A DNA stretch of 64,000 nucleotides from Candidatus Opimibacter iunctus (GCA_016716665.1 JADJVH010000005.1:310001-374000), one strand, 5' to 3'; positions 1 to 9,259 are shown, numbered from the stretch's first letter. The notes: generated from the letters alone by a model not told the origin. Numbers and translations: made by a program.

Positions 1-463
1 TGTTGGCTACTACCCTGTAGTCAATGATCCCGGCTTGCGGCACCCAGATACCTTTTACGGCATGGCAGTGAGGCTCTATTTCTTTGGCCTCCCGGGCATC
101 AATCATCCGGATGCCCTTCAGCCCGTTTTCAATACCACGTTTATAGATGCCTTCTAGTGTCGGGATCTGCTTTTCATCACCTGCGATGATGATTTTTCCA
201 CAAAGCTCAAAAGGGATGTCGTATTGCCTGCAAAAATCCAGTAACATGCCATAGCCTTTCACACAATTGATTGCTTTGGCACTGCCTGGCTTGTAATATA
301 TCCCCGAATGGATCACGCCACTGTTGCGATCTGTCTGATGGGTCGCGACCGCAGGTTCTTTTTCAAGCACTGCTATCCGTATGCCTGGATGTGCATTTTG
401 AATTTGCCAGGCTGTGGCCAGTCCGACAATTCCTCCGCCGATGATGGTTACATCAAATTGCAT
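1..463 (-). CDS. lhgO: L-2-hydroxyglutarate oxidase (LhgO/YgaF family), C-terminus cut off by window edge
   Basis: The reading frame starts at the ATG whose complement is at 461-463 and runs off the left edge, giving about 154 residues. It opens with a Rossmann FAD-binding motif, VTIIGGGIVGLATA, followed by an acidic strand end (VLEKE). The segment HQTDRNSGVIHSGIYYKPGS is characteristic of the DAO-fold L-2-hydroxyglutarate oxidases, as is a later KEIEPHC segment. The family oxidises L-2-hydroxyglutarate to 2-oxoglutarate with FAD and passes electrons to the respiratory chain. The substrate-specific C-terminal part is outside the window, so another FAD oxidase of this fold is possible but less likely. 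The sequence just upstream of its start is a GATCAC word-repeat leader shared with asnB and manC. Confidence 0.85.
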   Translation of the reverse strand, partial: MQFDVTIIGGGIVGLATAWQIQNAHPGIRIAVLEKEPAVATHQTDRNSGVIHSGIYYKPGSAKAINCVKGYGMLLDFCRQYDIPFELCGKIIIAGDEKQIPTLEGIYKRGIENGLKGIRMIDAREAKEIEPHCHAVKGIWVPQAGIIDYRVVAN

Positions 464-710
464 ATGTGGTGATCTGTGATCGAGTGATCATGTGATCAAC
501 AGGTCTATACAAAGTTACAGAAGTTATGCACCTTAGGTGCATGGATCATTTTCGGATTCTATGGCTACCGACCTACTGCCCCGATGGGGCAGGGATTCAT
601 ACTAGTCCCCCTTTCAGGGGGTTGGGGGGTAGTGCCTCTTTCGCCTCTTCAGCCTCGGTTGCTGAGCTGTAGCACATGGATGAGGGAAAGCAGGTCGAAG
701 CATCAGCCTT
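464..710. repeat. Intergenic repeats: GATCAC leader words, two small palindromes, CCCCCTTT element
   Basis: At 470-500, read on the minus strand as the leader of lhgO, there is a run of GATCAC-like words ending a few bases before the start codon. Palindromes lie at 526-542 (ATGCACC / GGTGCAT arms) and 576-592 (CTGCCCC / GGGGCAG arms). At 605-631 is a copy of the C-run/G-run element also seen near 15.37, 15.9 and 20.04 kb. At 645-700 is a degenerate copy of a TTCGAC...CAGCAACCG word also seen near 16.05 and 47.95 kb. No coding frame is supported here. Confidence 0.6.
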
Positions 711-1178
711 TTAGGCCTCTTTCGCCAGAATAGCCATGTAAGCTTCCTCTTTTTTACGAATCACGCGGATATCATCCTCCTCATGATCATCATATCCACA
801 CAGGTGCAATACACCATGTATCATCACCCTGTGTAACTCATCTTCAAAGGGAATGGTAAGCCCTGCGGCATTTTCAGCTACGCGATCAATACTGATATAG
901 ATCTCAGCAAGTATTGGGTTGTCATTGAGGGGAAAGGTGATGATGTCGGTGTAGTAATCATGCGCCAGGTGGTTGCGATTGATCTCCAGTAAAAATTCAT
1001 CGGAACAAAACACAAAATCAAGCCTGCTGAGCTCGTGACCTTCGGCTCCAATGGCGTGCTCAATCCAATCGATCAGGCGATCAGGATCACCGGCTTCAAA
1101 ATCCACATCATGAGAGGTGAAAAACACACCGGATTCATCTTCACCGATTTCAGGCCAGTCAGGACTCAGATCTTCCAC
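711..1178 (-). CDS. ybeY: Endoribonuclease YbeY (16S rRNA maturation)
   Basis: The 155-residue protein has the YbeY/UPF0054 zinc signature near its C-terminus: MIHGVLHLCGYDDHEEDD, which supplies the three histidines (HGxxHLxGYDH). The family is a single-strand-specific metal endoribonuclease needed for 16S rRNA 3-prime processing and ribosome quality control. The only start in frame is a GTG at 1178 that overlaps the last 13 bases of the upstream ATPase gene, so translation is probably coupled to it. The first 20-30 residues are poorly conserved in type, so the exact start is less certain than the identity. It is the last visible gene of the DUF4175-ATPase-ybeY series. Confidence 0.93.
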   Translation of the reverse strand: MEDLSPDWPEIGEDESGVFFTSHDVDFEAGDPDRLIDWIEHAIGAEGHELSRLDFVFCSDEFLLEINRNHLAHDYYTDIITFPLNDNPILAEIYISIDRVAENAAGLTIPFEDELHRVMIHGVLHLCGYDDHEEDDIRVIRKKEEAYMAILAKEA

Positions 1179-1549
1179 ATCAACTTTACTGTGCGGCCAT
1201 GATCAAGGAAATCAATTTCATCAGTGAGCTGCTTCATGAGGTATACCCCACGACCACCCTCGGTTTCGATCCGCTCTGCGCTTGTTGGATCAGGGAGTTT
1301 AAACGGATCAAAACCACTGCCTTCGTCAGTGATGATAAACTGGATCTCATGCTCTTTTTCATGACAGGATACCCTGATCTCTTTTTCTTCATCCAGTTGA
1401 TTGCCATGGACGATAGCGTTGTTGACCGCTTCAGTCAGGCAGATGAGAATGTTTGGATACAGATTTTCATCTATATGCAAACGCTCCACCAGGTCCCTGA
1501 CAAAGTTTTCTACTTCGCAGATGCAACTGGGATGAGAGGGAAGTTTCAA
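1166..1549 (-). CDS. RsbW-like GHKL ATP-binding protein (anti-sigma / switch kinase type)
   Basis: A 127-residue single-domain GHKL ATPase. The N box is CLTEAVNNAIVHGN, the G1 box is DEGSGFDP and the G2 region is GGRGVYLMKQLTDE, all in the order expected for the HATPase_c_2 family of RsbW/SpoIIAB proteins. These bind ATP and typically phosphorylate an antagonist or sequester a sigma factor. No partner sigma factor or STAS antagonist is encoded nearby, so its target is unknown. The gene lies 28 bases after DUF4175 and overlaps ybeY, so it is probably co-transcribed with both. I recall this neighbourhood as common in Bacteroidota, which hints at a conserved rather than stress-specific role. Confidence 0.85.
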   Translation of the reverse strand: MKLPSHPSCICEVENFVRDLVERLHIDENLYPNILICLTEAVNNAIVHGNQLDEEKEIRVSCHEKEHEIQFIITDEGSGFDPFKLPDPTSAERIETEGGRGVYLMKQLTDEIDFLDHGRTVKLMWKI

Positions 1550-1577
1550 TATTTCTGCACGTATATCGATGGCAGGA

Positions 1578-4500
1578 TCAGTTTGTATTTTTCAACGATT
1601 GATAATACTCCTCAACAAGAAACTTGTAGTACGGTTTCAGGTCAGGAGATACGGATTTGTATTGTTCGATTTCTGCCTCGCGCTGACGTATATATTGCTC
1701 AAGGGCCGGTGGCATAGAGCGTTTTTGCTGTTGTGCGGTTTCGGCCTGGCGTTTTTCATCCTGGTCACGCTGGCGGTCTGATTTCTCAGCTTCCAGCAAC
1801 CGGGTAGTGATATCCTTCTGACGATTCAATGTTTCGTTATTGAGCCGCTTATTGACGAGATCGATCTCGATCTTATTCATTTCTTCTGTGATATTGTCCA
1901 GTTCAGGCATCCCTTTTCCTTGCTCTTTCTTTTCCTGGTTGAGGTCTTTGAGGGCTTTACGCAAAGCAGCCTGCTTTGCAGCCATCTGGGCAAACTCCTT
2001 GCTCATCTTACCCTGATCACCTTTCTTCATCTGCTCTGACATCTTCTGCATTTCTCCATTCAGTTCCTGCTGCCCCTGGGTGATTTTGTCCATAGGCACC
2101 TTACCGCTTTTACCGGCACCCTTGCCACCTGGTTTATTACACATCTGGCTGCCCGGCATCTTGTTGGCCATCTGTTGTTGCATCTGGTTCATTACCTCAC
2201 TCAACATTAGTGCCAAATCGTTCAGATAGGTCATGGTGCGCTGCTGATGATCGCTTGAAACCACCTTATTGCGCTCTTCCAGCTGCTCTAGGCTTTTTTT
2301 CAGGTTGAGGTTGATATCAGATACTTTTTCCTGGACAAAGCCTTCAATCTGGGTCACTCGTTTGCTGAGGGCATGGAGAGTATCTTCTACGACCTTGAAA
2401 TCATCCTTGATCTTGTATTGCTCCTGCACCAGGGAAACATAACGGGGCGTAGTTACTTCGGTCGTGTTAAAATCATTGATGAGGTGCTCCTGGTCGAATG
2501 AAAGGGTCACCAGGTTTTCGAGCAACTGCCTTAGCATAGCCATGTCCAATTCCATTTGTTCCTGCTCACCTTGCTGCATCTGGGCATTCATCTGCTGCGC
2601 CATATCCTTCATACGCTGTGAAGCACTCTTCTGTGACTTGGAGGCATTTTTATTTTGTTTTTGCTCCAATTGCTCCCCGCTCTTCTGCATGTCCTGGTCT
2701 ATCTTCTCCATCTTCTCATCAGCTCCCTCCATATCTTTTGGCTTCTCCAGTTCTTTATTCTTTTCCTGAAGATCTTTCATGTCTTTCTGCAGCTGGTCAA
2801 ACTCTTTATTAAGCTCTTCCTGGTCTTTCTGCATTTCCTCACTTGGCTTCTGCTCTGCTTCTGACTCTTTGCTGAGCTGATCTTCTTTCTCTGCCATTTT
2901 TTCAAGCTTTTCTATAGCCTGTTGCATTTCAACCTCTACCTGGAGTTGCTTGAACAGTTCAAGCATCCTGTCGAGTTCTTTCTCGAGTTCCTGGTCTTTG
3001 TCATTCATTTGCTCCATCATATCAATGGAGTTTTCTTTATCGAGCTGTTTCATCATCTCCTCGATCTTCTTCATGAGTTCCTCCATCTCTTTACTCTGGA
3101 GGTCCTTCATGAGCTCTTCTACCTTCTCTTGCTTTTCCTGCAACTCCTCAGAAGGTTTGCTGTGTTCTTCCTGGTTCTGGAGATTTTCCTGGAATTTTTC
3201 AAGGGCCTGCTGCATTTGCTTCTGCAGGGCCTCATGGCGATCCATCAGTTTTTCAATTTCCTTCTTGTCCTGCCATTCCGTTTTCTTTTCCTGAAGGAGT
3301 TTTTCCTTGAGCTTCTTCATCTCCTCCTGCAGGTCACGGGTTTCTTTCAGGGATTTTTCGAGGTTTTGCTGGATGCTTGCATTGTTTTCATTTTCCTTCT
3401 TGTCATACTCCTCTGCTGTGGGCTTGCGGTATTGCATGACAGGGGTGCGGCTTGCCTTGCTTCCGTGGATGCCATCATTGTCATGCACTTCAAAATAATA
3501 TTGCACTTGTTCGCCTGGTTGCAGCTCAAGGCTCTTGATATCAAAGCTATGTGTATAGGAATACTGCGTAGGATGCGGCACACCCAATCCTTGTGTTTTT
3601 ACGCCTTTGACTTTTCCTTTGTCGTCCAGGATCTCATATTGGAAGGCCAGCGTGCGGATGCCATAGTCATCGTCTACGTTGCCGGCAAAGTAGATAATAT
3701 CTTTCTGCAGGCTGTCCGTAAATGATTCAACGCGTATGCCAGGGTAACGGTCTGGTACAACGCGTATAGAGTATTGCACGCTATCCGGATGTGGAAGAAG
3801 ACTATTGTTGAGATACAATGTGTATCGTCCGTCTTTTCCGGCCTTTGATTTGACAATAAAGCGGTCTTCGCTCCTTCGCTCAGCTTCTTGCTTTGATGCA
3901 TTGCCTTCAAACAGCACATCCATAGCTTCAGTGTGTGCAGCCTGGATATCCCATGTCAGTAGCGTTCCTTCAGGGACCACGAGGTCACCGATATTTCTGA
4001 GTTCTTCGTCCTTGCGTCCGGTATAGGATGGATAGTCAAGACCGATATCAAGCGTCATGATTCCCGGTTTCTTGATCACACTGAGGGTCATATCCTGAGA
4101 GGAGACCGGGCCCGCGTAGATCCTGAAAGGGGTATCATCCGATACATTTTTGAAATGATATGAAAAAGCATCAGGTCCATCCTTGCGCATCCGGTAGGAA
4201 TAGTGATCTATCTCGATATATACTTCAGCCGGCACCATGGCACCCTCTGTCACGATCTGTAGATCATAATCTTCGTATTGGACTACAGAAAGGGCCTGGT
4301 CTGTATTGACGACAAATCGGAATGGGGCCTCACGCTCAAAGACCTTGTTGGTATGAATAAGCCTGTTGGTACTGTCCCTGATGATACTGGGCGCGGCGAC
4401 AAGCAGCACAAGCAGGATCAAAAGCGGAGGAAGGGCATACCTGAGGTATCTCTTGTTTTTGGTCAGGTCAATGGCGGCTTTGAAGGGGACAATCTCGATC

Positions 4501-4922
4501 TCCTTTGTCTTTTGTTCGATACCAGCAAAGAGTAGTTCTGTATTTCCTGAGACACCATCTGCCTGGCGCCTGAGTTGTAATACGTTGAGCAGCTTGTCCT
4601 GGATATGGCCGAAATGATTGCCGATGATGGTGGCTGCCTGGTCGTGAGAGATCACTTTGCCTAGTCTGTAATACTGAGCAAGTGGATAAGCGACCAGGTA
4701 TCCCAGGCTGGCCAGTGTCATGCCGATAAAGGAAAGCAAGAGCATCAGGCGTGTCCCGCTGTTGAAGTAAAACTCGTGTTCCAGGAGATTGTAGACGAGG
4801 AAAACAGCCAATACAGCACCAACCGTGATCAGGCTGCCGCGGATCATTTTGTTGAGGTAATATCGTCTTGTGAAAGCATCCAGTTTCTGGATGAGAAGAT
4901 CATAACTGCCAGTTTGCCCCAT
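1578..4922 (-). CDS. Large DUF4175-type membrane protein with long coiled coil
   Basis: About 1114 residues. An open frame extends 43 codons further upstream, but the ATG at 4922 (MGQTGSYDLL) is preceded by GGAG at a good Shine-Dalgarno distance and is the better start. The N-terminal 170 residues hold two hydrophobic segments (around VGAVLAVFLVYNLL and LLLSFIGMTLASLGYLV), and a third lies near residue 160-180 (LLILLVLLVAAP). An extracytoplasmic beta-rich region follows. From about residue 515 to 1090 comes very charged, Q/K/E-rich coiled coil with many KEMEELMKK-like heptads. The function is unknown; the family is seen in Bacteroidota. The Glu/Lys/Gln bias creates long false frames on the opposite strand. 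Confidence 0.85.
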   Translation of the reverse strand: MGQTGSYDLLIQKLDAFTRRYYLNKMIRGSLITVGAVLAVFLVYNLLEHEFYFNSGTRLMLLLSFIGMTLASLGYLVAYPLAQYYRLGKVISHDQAATIIGNHFGHIQDKLLNVLQLRRQADGVSGNTELLFAGIEQKTKEIEIVPFKAAIDLTKNKRYLRYALPPLLILLVLLVAAPSIIRDSTNRLIHTNKVFEREAPFRFVVNTDQALSVVQYEDYDLQIVTEGAMVPAEVYIEIDHYSYRMRKDGPDAFSYHFKNVSDDTPFRIYAGPVSSQDMTLSVIKKPGIMTLDIGLDYPSYTGRKDEELRNIGDLVVPEGTLLTWDIQAAHTEAMDVLFEGNASKQEAERRSEDRFIVKSKAGKDGRYTLYLNNSLLPHPDSVQYSIRVVPDRYPGIRVESFTDSLQKDIIYFAGNVDDDYGIRTLAFQYEILDDKGKVKGVKTQGLGVPHPTQYSYTHSFDIKSLELQPGEQVQYYFEVHDNDGIHGSKASRTPVMQYRKPTAEEYDKKENENNASIQQNLEKSLKETRDLQEEMKKLKEKLLQEKKTEWQDKKEIEKLMDRHEALQKQMQQALEKFQENLQNQEEHSKPSEELQEKQEKVEELMKDLQSKEMEELMKKIEEMMKQLDKENSIDMMEQMNDKDQELEKELDRMLELFKQLQVEVEMQQAIEKLEKMAEKEDQLSKESEAEQKPSEEMQKDQEELNKEFDQLQKDMKDLQEKNKELEKPKDMEGADEKMEKIDQDMQKSGEQLEQKQNKNASKSQKSASQRMKDMAQQMNAQMQQGEQEQMELDMAMLRQLLENLVTLSFDQEHLINDFNTTEVTTPRYVSLVQEQYKIKDDFKVVEDTLHALSKRVTQIEGFVQEKVSDINLNLKKSLEQLEERNKVVSSDHQQRTMTYLNDLALMLSEVMNQMQQQMANKMPGSQMCNKPGGKGAGKSGKVPMDKITQGQQELNGEMQKMSEQMKKGDQGKMSKEFAQMAAKQAALRKALKDLNQEKKEQGKGMPELDNITEEMNKIEIDLVNKRLNNETLNRQKDITTRLLEAEKSDRQRDQDEKRQAETAQQQKRSMPPALEQYIRQREAEIEQYKSVSPDLKPYYKFLVEEYYQSLKNTN

Positions 4923-5168
4923 GCGTTCTCCGATAAAGTATTTTAAACGGTAACCGTCTGTATTTAATTCCACAGCTGGTCTTCCTGTTTTACAGACTGT
5001 GCACCAAATTAGGGGTAAAATATAGTACTTGTCAAGGGTTGGGCCGGTCAATTCCTGCCGGGAAATATTTTGTTTTTAATAGAATCTAGCTAAGTGTCTA
5101 ATATTCAGATATATATGTATTTGTTTTCCAGGCCTCTTGCCGGAGTTTTTTATCCGGATTTTCATGTG

Positions 5169-5214
5169 GCTGGCGGAGTAGGGGTTCAATATTTTGAACC
5201 CCTACTCCGCCAGC
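5169..5214. repeat. Perfect 21-bp inverted repeat with 4-nt loop
   Basis: Arms 5169-5189 and 5194-5214 are exact reverse complements around the loop TATT. A third partial copy of the right arm (TTGAACCCCTAC) follows at 5234-5245. It lies between the divergent DUF4175 and TerC genes, so it is not a terminator between convergent genes, and there is no T run after it. It could be a regulatory hairpin in a long TerC leader, a REP-like element, or the scar of a small palindromic insertion. Confidence 0.7.
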
Positions 5215-5272
5215 TATGTGGAGATCAATATCTTGAACCCCTACCCGGGCCCGCCATATGGGCATGTTCCGA

Positions 5273-5280
5273 TATCTTTG
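5273..5280 (+). promoter_or_regulatory. Possible -7 box (TATCTTTG) for the terC gene
   Basis: TATCTTTG matches the Bacteroidota -7 consensus TAnnTTTG and lies 18 bases before the TerC start codon, which would give a very short leader. No TTG occurs at the usual -33 spacing, so support is only partial. Confidence 0.3.
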
Positions 5281-5298
5281 CCCTGTTAACACAACCAC

Positions 5299-6267
5299 AT
5301 GACGCCTGACCAAATCACCTATACCGTTTTCGGAGTCCTTCTTGTCCTTGCCCTGATTTTTGATCTCGGCCTGCTCAGCAAGAAGGATCAGACCATAACC
5401 ATCAGGCAAGCCCTGTACCAGACGTTTTTTTGGGTAGCGCTGGCGCTGGGTTTTTTCATCTTCATGTGGAGCGAAAACGGCCAGGTACTGGCATTCGAAT
5501 ATATCAGCGCCTATCTCATGGAGTGGAGCCTCAGCATTGACAATATTTTTGTCTTTATCCTGATCTTCACATCTTTTTCTGTCAAATCCCAATACATACC
5601 CAGAGTGCTGCTGATCGGCATCATGATGGCGATTGTGTTCCGCGTGATCTTTATCACCGTCGGTGTTGCCCTGGTAGATCGCTTTAGCTGGATACTGTAC
5701 TTGTTTGGAGCCTTTCTGGTCTATACCGGCTACACGATGTTTACCTCTACTGAAGAAAAGGAGTATGATCCACACGAAACAAAGATTTTCAGGTTCCTCA
5801 ACAAGGCACTGCCTCTGGCAAAGCATGATGGAGATGGAAAATTTGTCGTCACTGAAAATGGAAAGCGTTTATACACTTCGCTCTTTGTGGTGGTGATCAT
5901 GCTTGCTGCCATCGATCTGGTCTTTGCACTGGATTCCATTCCGGCAGTGATGGGGATCTCGAGAGACAAGATGGTCATCTATACCTCCAATATTTTTGCA
6001 GTGCTCGGCCTGCGATCACTCTTCTTCCTCCTGAGAGGGGCCGTCTCCAAGTTTGATTATCTGCAGCAGGGTATTGCTATCGTCCTCGTCTTTATTGGTG
6101 TCAAGATGCTTGCCGAGCACTGGATCAGCCAATGGGTGGACAAGCAGACCATGGTGTTTATTTCCCTCGGCGTGATCCTGGTGTGTATCTCCGGATCTAT
6201 TTTCTATTCCATCTTTATCAACAAGAAGGGGCTGCCTGAAGATGTGAAGGATGATTCTGTATTGTAG
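5299..6267 (+). CDS. TerC/Alx family integral membrane protein
   Basis: The 322-residue protein has about nine predicted membrane segments and the TerC signature around EYISAYLMEWSLSIDNIFVF, with a second acidic repeat at AAIDLVFALDSIPAVMGIS. This is the internal duplication with membrane-embedded aspartates typical of the family. Its length and internal order match the Alx subgroup (about 320 residues) rather than short TerC. Alx/TerC proteins are linked to manganese export and to metallation of exported proteins, and to tellurite resistance in some strains. It is monocistronic here. I do not see a yybP-ykoY-type manganese riboswitch upstream, only the perfect hairpin at 5169-5214. Confidence 0.9.
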   Translation: MTPDQITYTVFGVLLVLALIFDLGLLSKKDQTITIRQALYQTFFWVALALGFFIFMWSENGQVLAFEYISAYLMEWSLSIDNIFVFILIFTSFSVKSQYIPRVLLIGIMMAIVFRVIFITVGVALVDRFSWILYLFGAFLVYTGYTMFTSTEEKEYDPHETKIFRFLNKALPLAKHDGDGKFVVTENGKRLYTSLFVVVIMLAAIDLVFALDSIPAVMGISRDKMVIYTSNIFAVLGLRSLFFLLRGAVSKFDYLQQGIAIVLVFIGVKMLAEHWISQWVDKQTMVFISLGVILVCISGSIFYSIFINKKGLPEDVKDDSVL

Positions 6268-6557
6268 GAGCTTATAGGTTTATAGGTTGATGGGTTGATG
6301 GGTTGATAGGTTGATGAGTTTATAGGTTAAACGTTTAACGTTAAATGTTTAGTGGTAAATGTTTTGGGTTGTTCTGTTTGGATGGTTAGTGCAAATGGAT
6401 ACAGTGTTTAGAAAGTTGAGTATAAACGCCTCCGACGCTTAAGTTTAGAAAGTTTAGGTAAATGGATGCCAGTTGATCCTGCTGGGGCCGTTTCGGCTAA
6501 CACTCAACAATGGATAAGTTGAATTATTTTTGCCAACTGTTGACTGCAAACTGCCGA
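6268..6557. repeat. Intergenic trailer words and palindromic repeat (copy D)
   Basis: Directly after the terC stop, 6268-6330 is a C-poor run of GGTTGATGGGTTGAT-like words, the reverse complement of the ATCAACCCATCAAC leaders upstream of cysD and asnB. 6401-6457 is a copy of the GTTTAGAAAGTTTAG palindromic element (ACAGTGTTTAGAAAG ... TTAAGTTTAGAAAG) that also flanks the four-helix-bundle gene at 18.2 kb. No gene is supported here. Confidence 0.6.
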
Positions 6558-7661
6558 CTATTTTATTCCTGAAAGGAATAAAACCATCTCTTCCGCCATC
6601 TTCCCTTGTTCCTCCACACCGGGATGACCCATACATCCGCCGTGATATTCGTTGCTGAAAGAAAAAATATAGATCGGCTTTAAGCCCGTTATTGTAGCCT
6701 CTGCCTGTATTTTAATTTTCTGCAGGCAATCCAAGAGGATTATATTTTTTTGCCGGTCCAGCATCGGAGTGTTGGTGATGATGATCAGGGCATCCGGGTA
6801 GTGTCCATGTATGGTGTTGATAAAGTCAACATAGGCGGGAATGAATTGTAATGGATCAAATGGCGCCCTTGGAGAGGGCCCGCTTCCATCAGAAAAATCA
6901 TTGGTGCCCAGGCAGATACTGACGATGTCGGGAGTGAACTGGTTAAAATCCCATCTTGGACTATTCGGATTGGGGCTCAGGAATGCGGAAGGGTAGATGT
7001 CGCGCATGACCGGGCTATCTCCCTGGCTGTTGCGATAGATGCCAATACCTGAAAATGCGGAAAGCATATATTCCATATCCAGGGCACGGGCAACACGAGG
7101 GCCATACGCATCATAGGCATTGTGCTGATCATACCAGGTCCCTGCATCACACGGGATGCCTGAAGCATCTGACGACATACCTGCGGTGATAGAGTTGCCG
7201 ATAAACTCAATGCGCTTTTGGGAGGTCTCCGGTGATATACCCAGACTATCTGCTTCTACCTGGCTGATGATCACAGCGCCATTGACGGCTTCCGTCTCCT
7301 TATACAATTCAATGGTATGTATAGGGCCTGGAGATGTAGGGATGACATCTACCGGAGACAGGGAGTCAAGCCGCAGGGCAGTGCGGGGTTGCCTTTCCCC
7401 ATCGATGACCAGGGATATATAATTATAGTCACTGCCGGGAGCAGCATTTTGCATCCATATACGGCATTGGTTTCCGTAGAATTTAAATTGGAGTGATGAT
7501 GCGCTTCCGATGAGATACCTGTAGCCGGTATTGTCTTCCCAGGTGCGCCCATGCCATGCCAGGTGGGGATCACTGGCTGGAAATAGAGTCATTTTTTCTT
7601 TTTTGCACCCTATGCCGGACACCAGGACCAACAATAACAGGGGCACCATCGATCGTTTCAT
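6558..7661 (-). CDS. CE2-like SGNH/GDSL esterase lipoprotein
   Basis: About 367 residues from the ATG at 7661 (MKRSMVPLLLL); an in-frame codon at 7679 is possible but less like a signal peptide start. The lipobox is SGIGC, so a surface or periplasmic lipoprotein is expected. A beta-sandwich region (about residues 30-140) precedes the hydrolase domain. That domain has the nucleophile motif FIGNSITAG, block III CLGTNDFSDG, and a C-terminal GCMGHPGVEEQ carrying the catalytic histidine. This arrangement fits carbohydrate esterase family 2, which removes O-acetyl groups from polysaccharides and often lacks the catalytic aspartate, as here. It sits next to the wzz gene, so trimming a surface glycan is plausible but inferred. 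Confidence 0.8.
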   Translation of the reverse strand: MKRSMVPLLLLVLVSGIGCKKEKMTLFPASDPHLAWHGRTWEDNTGYRYLIGSASSLQFKFYGNQCRIWMQNAAPGSDYNYISLVIDGERQPRTALRLDSLSPVDVIPTSPGPIHTIELYKETEAVNGAVIISQVEADSLGISPETSQKRIEFIGNSITAGMSSDASGIPCDAGTWYDQHNAYDAYGPRVARALDMEYMLSAFSGIGIYRNSQGDSPVMRDIYPSAFLSPNPNSPRWDFNQFTPDIVSICLGTNDFSDGSGPSPRAPFDPLQFIPAYVDFINTIHGHYPDALIIITNTPMLDRQKNIILLDCLQKIKIQAEATITGLKPIYIFSFSNEYHGGCMGHPGVEEQGKMAEEMVLFLSGIK

Positions 7662-7823
7662 CGGCTGAAAATTCAACAAAAAGGCAATACGTGGTCATAA
7701 AAATACACTCAAAAAGCAGAAGCCCCTTGGTGGTGAAAGGCTCATTCCTGCATACTGGCAGGCTTCATCCTGATTTCTTTTTACTTTTACGCCCCGGTCG
7801 CCTCAAAGGGCCGGCATACAGCT

Positions 7824-8954
7824 ATGGCCATGGAAAAGGATAATTTGCTACCAGTACTAGGGACACTCTATCCCTGGAGGCGCCGTATCATGTATGTCAC
7901 AGCAGGTGCTTTTGTGATCAGTGCGGTACTTTCGTTGTTTCTGCACAACTACTATCAGGGCAAAACGGTGTTTTACGCAGCCAGCCAGGACTTATTCAAG
8001 CCGGAAAAGGTTTTTGGAGGCGGTACTACGGAGATGTACTATTATGGTAGCGGTGAGGATATCGATCGCATCCTGACGGTTGGAAATTCACATGGGGTGA
8101 TTGACTTCCTCATTGATTCGTTTGACCTGTGGATGGTCTATAACATCAAGCCGGGCACGTCAAAGGCCAAGTTTAAGATGAGGAAGGCATTCCGGGAGAA
8201 TTACAATATCCTTTTGACCAAGCAGGATGCTTTGGAACTCACGGTGGAAGACAAGGATCCTGAGCGTGCTGCGGCGATGGCCAATGTGGCAACGCACATG
8301 ATAGATATGGAAGTCAAGTCCATCATCAAAAACAGCCAGATTGCACTGGCCTCTTCATATCAGCGTTCGATCAGTAACAAGGAGAGAGTCATGCAGAGTA
8401 ACCTCGATACCCTTGTGTATTACAGGGGGAAATCAGGTATCTATGACCCTGCTGGGCAAACTGAAATCCTTGCTACCCGTGTGACCGAGGTCACTAACTC
8501 GGTTGAACGTGAGAAGGCAGCCCTTGAATCCCTCAAGAAAAGCAGCAATAAAAAGGTCAAGGATAGTATAGATATCATCCAGGCCCGTATAACCGGTTAT
8601 GACCGGGAGCTTTCGATACTCAATGGCGACGATCCGTCCTCTAATTATAGCCTTAAAAATTTCAATAGAGCCAAGGGGAAAATTGAATTGCTTGAGTCCC
8701 GGTATTACCGCTCCTATGAGCAGATAGGCTATGACCTTGAAAAACTCAAGCTCTACAATGCCGCGATTGATATTGATGTGCCGACCATCCACCTGATAGA
8801 AGCCGCGGAGGTACCATTGTACAAGGCCCGTCCCAAGCGGTCTGTCATCGTGCTGGCCTGCACCATTGCAGCCTTTTTGTTTAGCATAGCCGCAGTGCTT
8901 GCCATCGAATCATATCGGCAGACAGATTGGTCTGCACTGGTCAGGAAGCAATAA
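7824..8954 (+). CDS. Wzz-type polysaccharide chain-length determinant (no kinase domain)
   Basis: The 376-residue protein has the topology of polysaccharide co-polymerases: one membrane segment near residues 22-42 (YVTAGAFVISAVLSLFL), a long periplasmic region with helical stretches, and a second segment near 340-362. The second is preceded by a proline motif, KARPKRSVIVL, as in Wzz/GumC proteins. It lacks a C-terminal Walker A tyrosine-kinase domain. The family controls the length of polymers made by Wzy. It stands upstream of the main glycan locus, separated by the CHAT operon. An ATG two codons downstream (7830) is an alternative start. Confidence 0.85.
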   Translation: MAMEKDNLLPVLGTLYPWRRRIMYVTAGAFVISAVLSLFLHNYYQGKTVFYAASQDLFKPEKVFGGGTTEMYYYGSGEDIDRILTVGNSHGVIDFLIDSFDLWMVYNIKPGTSKAKFKMRKAFRENYNILLTKQDALELTVEDKDPERAAAMANVATHMIDMEVKSIIKNSQIALASSYQRSISNKERVMQSNLDTLVYYRGKSGIYDPAGQTEILATRVTEVTNSVEREKAALESLKKSSNKKVKDSIDIIQARITGYDRELSILNGDDPSSNYSLKNFNRAKGKIELLESRYYRSYEQIGYDLEKLKLYNAAIDIDVPTIHLIEAAEVPLYKARPKRSVIVLACTIAAFLFSIAAVLAIESYRQTDWSALVRKQ

Positions 8955-9259
8955 AAGAAGACGCTCGTTGAGGTCTCCAGACCTCAACACAACGAAATCT
9001 TAAGAAGTTGTTTCCAGGCAATAACACGGTAAGCCGTCTCCTGACGGCAGGTAATAATGCCCCTTACTCCTTGCTCCTTGCCCCCTGCCCCCTGCTCCTT
9101 GCCCCTTGCCCCCTGCCCCCTGCCGCCTACAAAATGCTCCATGTCAGTCTAAAATGCATCGTATTTAACAGATTATCAATAGTTTAAATATACTCCTTGC
9201 TCCCTGCCCCTTGCCCCCTGCCCCTTCGACTGCCATTCTGTCATATAACTAAAGTTATA
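8955..9259. repeat. Repeat-rich non-coding stretch (CCTTGCCCCCTGCC words)
   Basis: After wzz come a small palindrome (TTGAGGTC / GACCTCAA, about 8968-8987) and a GCCGTC/GACGGC hairpin near 9032-9048. Two blocks of CTCCTTGCCCCCTGCC-like words follow, at 9061-9122 and 9192-9228. The same words appear reverse-complemented after the response regulator gene (about 14475-14500). I see no coding frame. Confidence 0.6.

Noticed and set aside
2922..3725. 267-codon plus-strand frame opposite the DUF4175 coiled coil
   Set aside because: It is the shadow of Glu/Lys/Gln-rich codons read backwards (Leu/Phe-rich product). There is no start context and the real gene covers it.
5215..5298. yybP-ykoY manganese riboswitch before terC
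   Set aside because: The conserved internal-loop sequences of that class are not recognisable; only a simple hairpin is seen.
5098..5826. 242-codon minus-strand frame opposite terC
   Set aside because: The product has low-complexity, non-globular composition and overlaps an unmistakable TerC gene; it contains the 5169-5214 palindrome read through.
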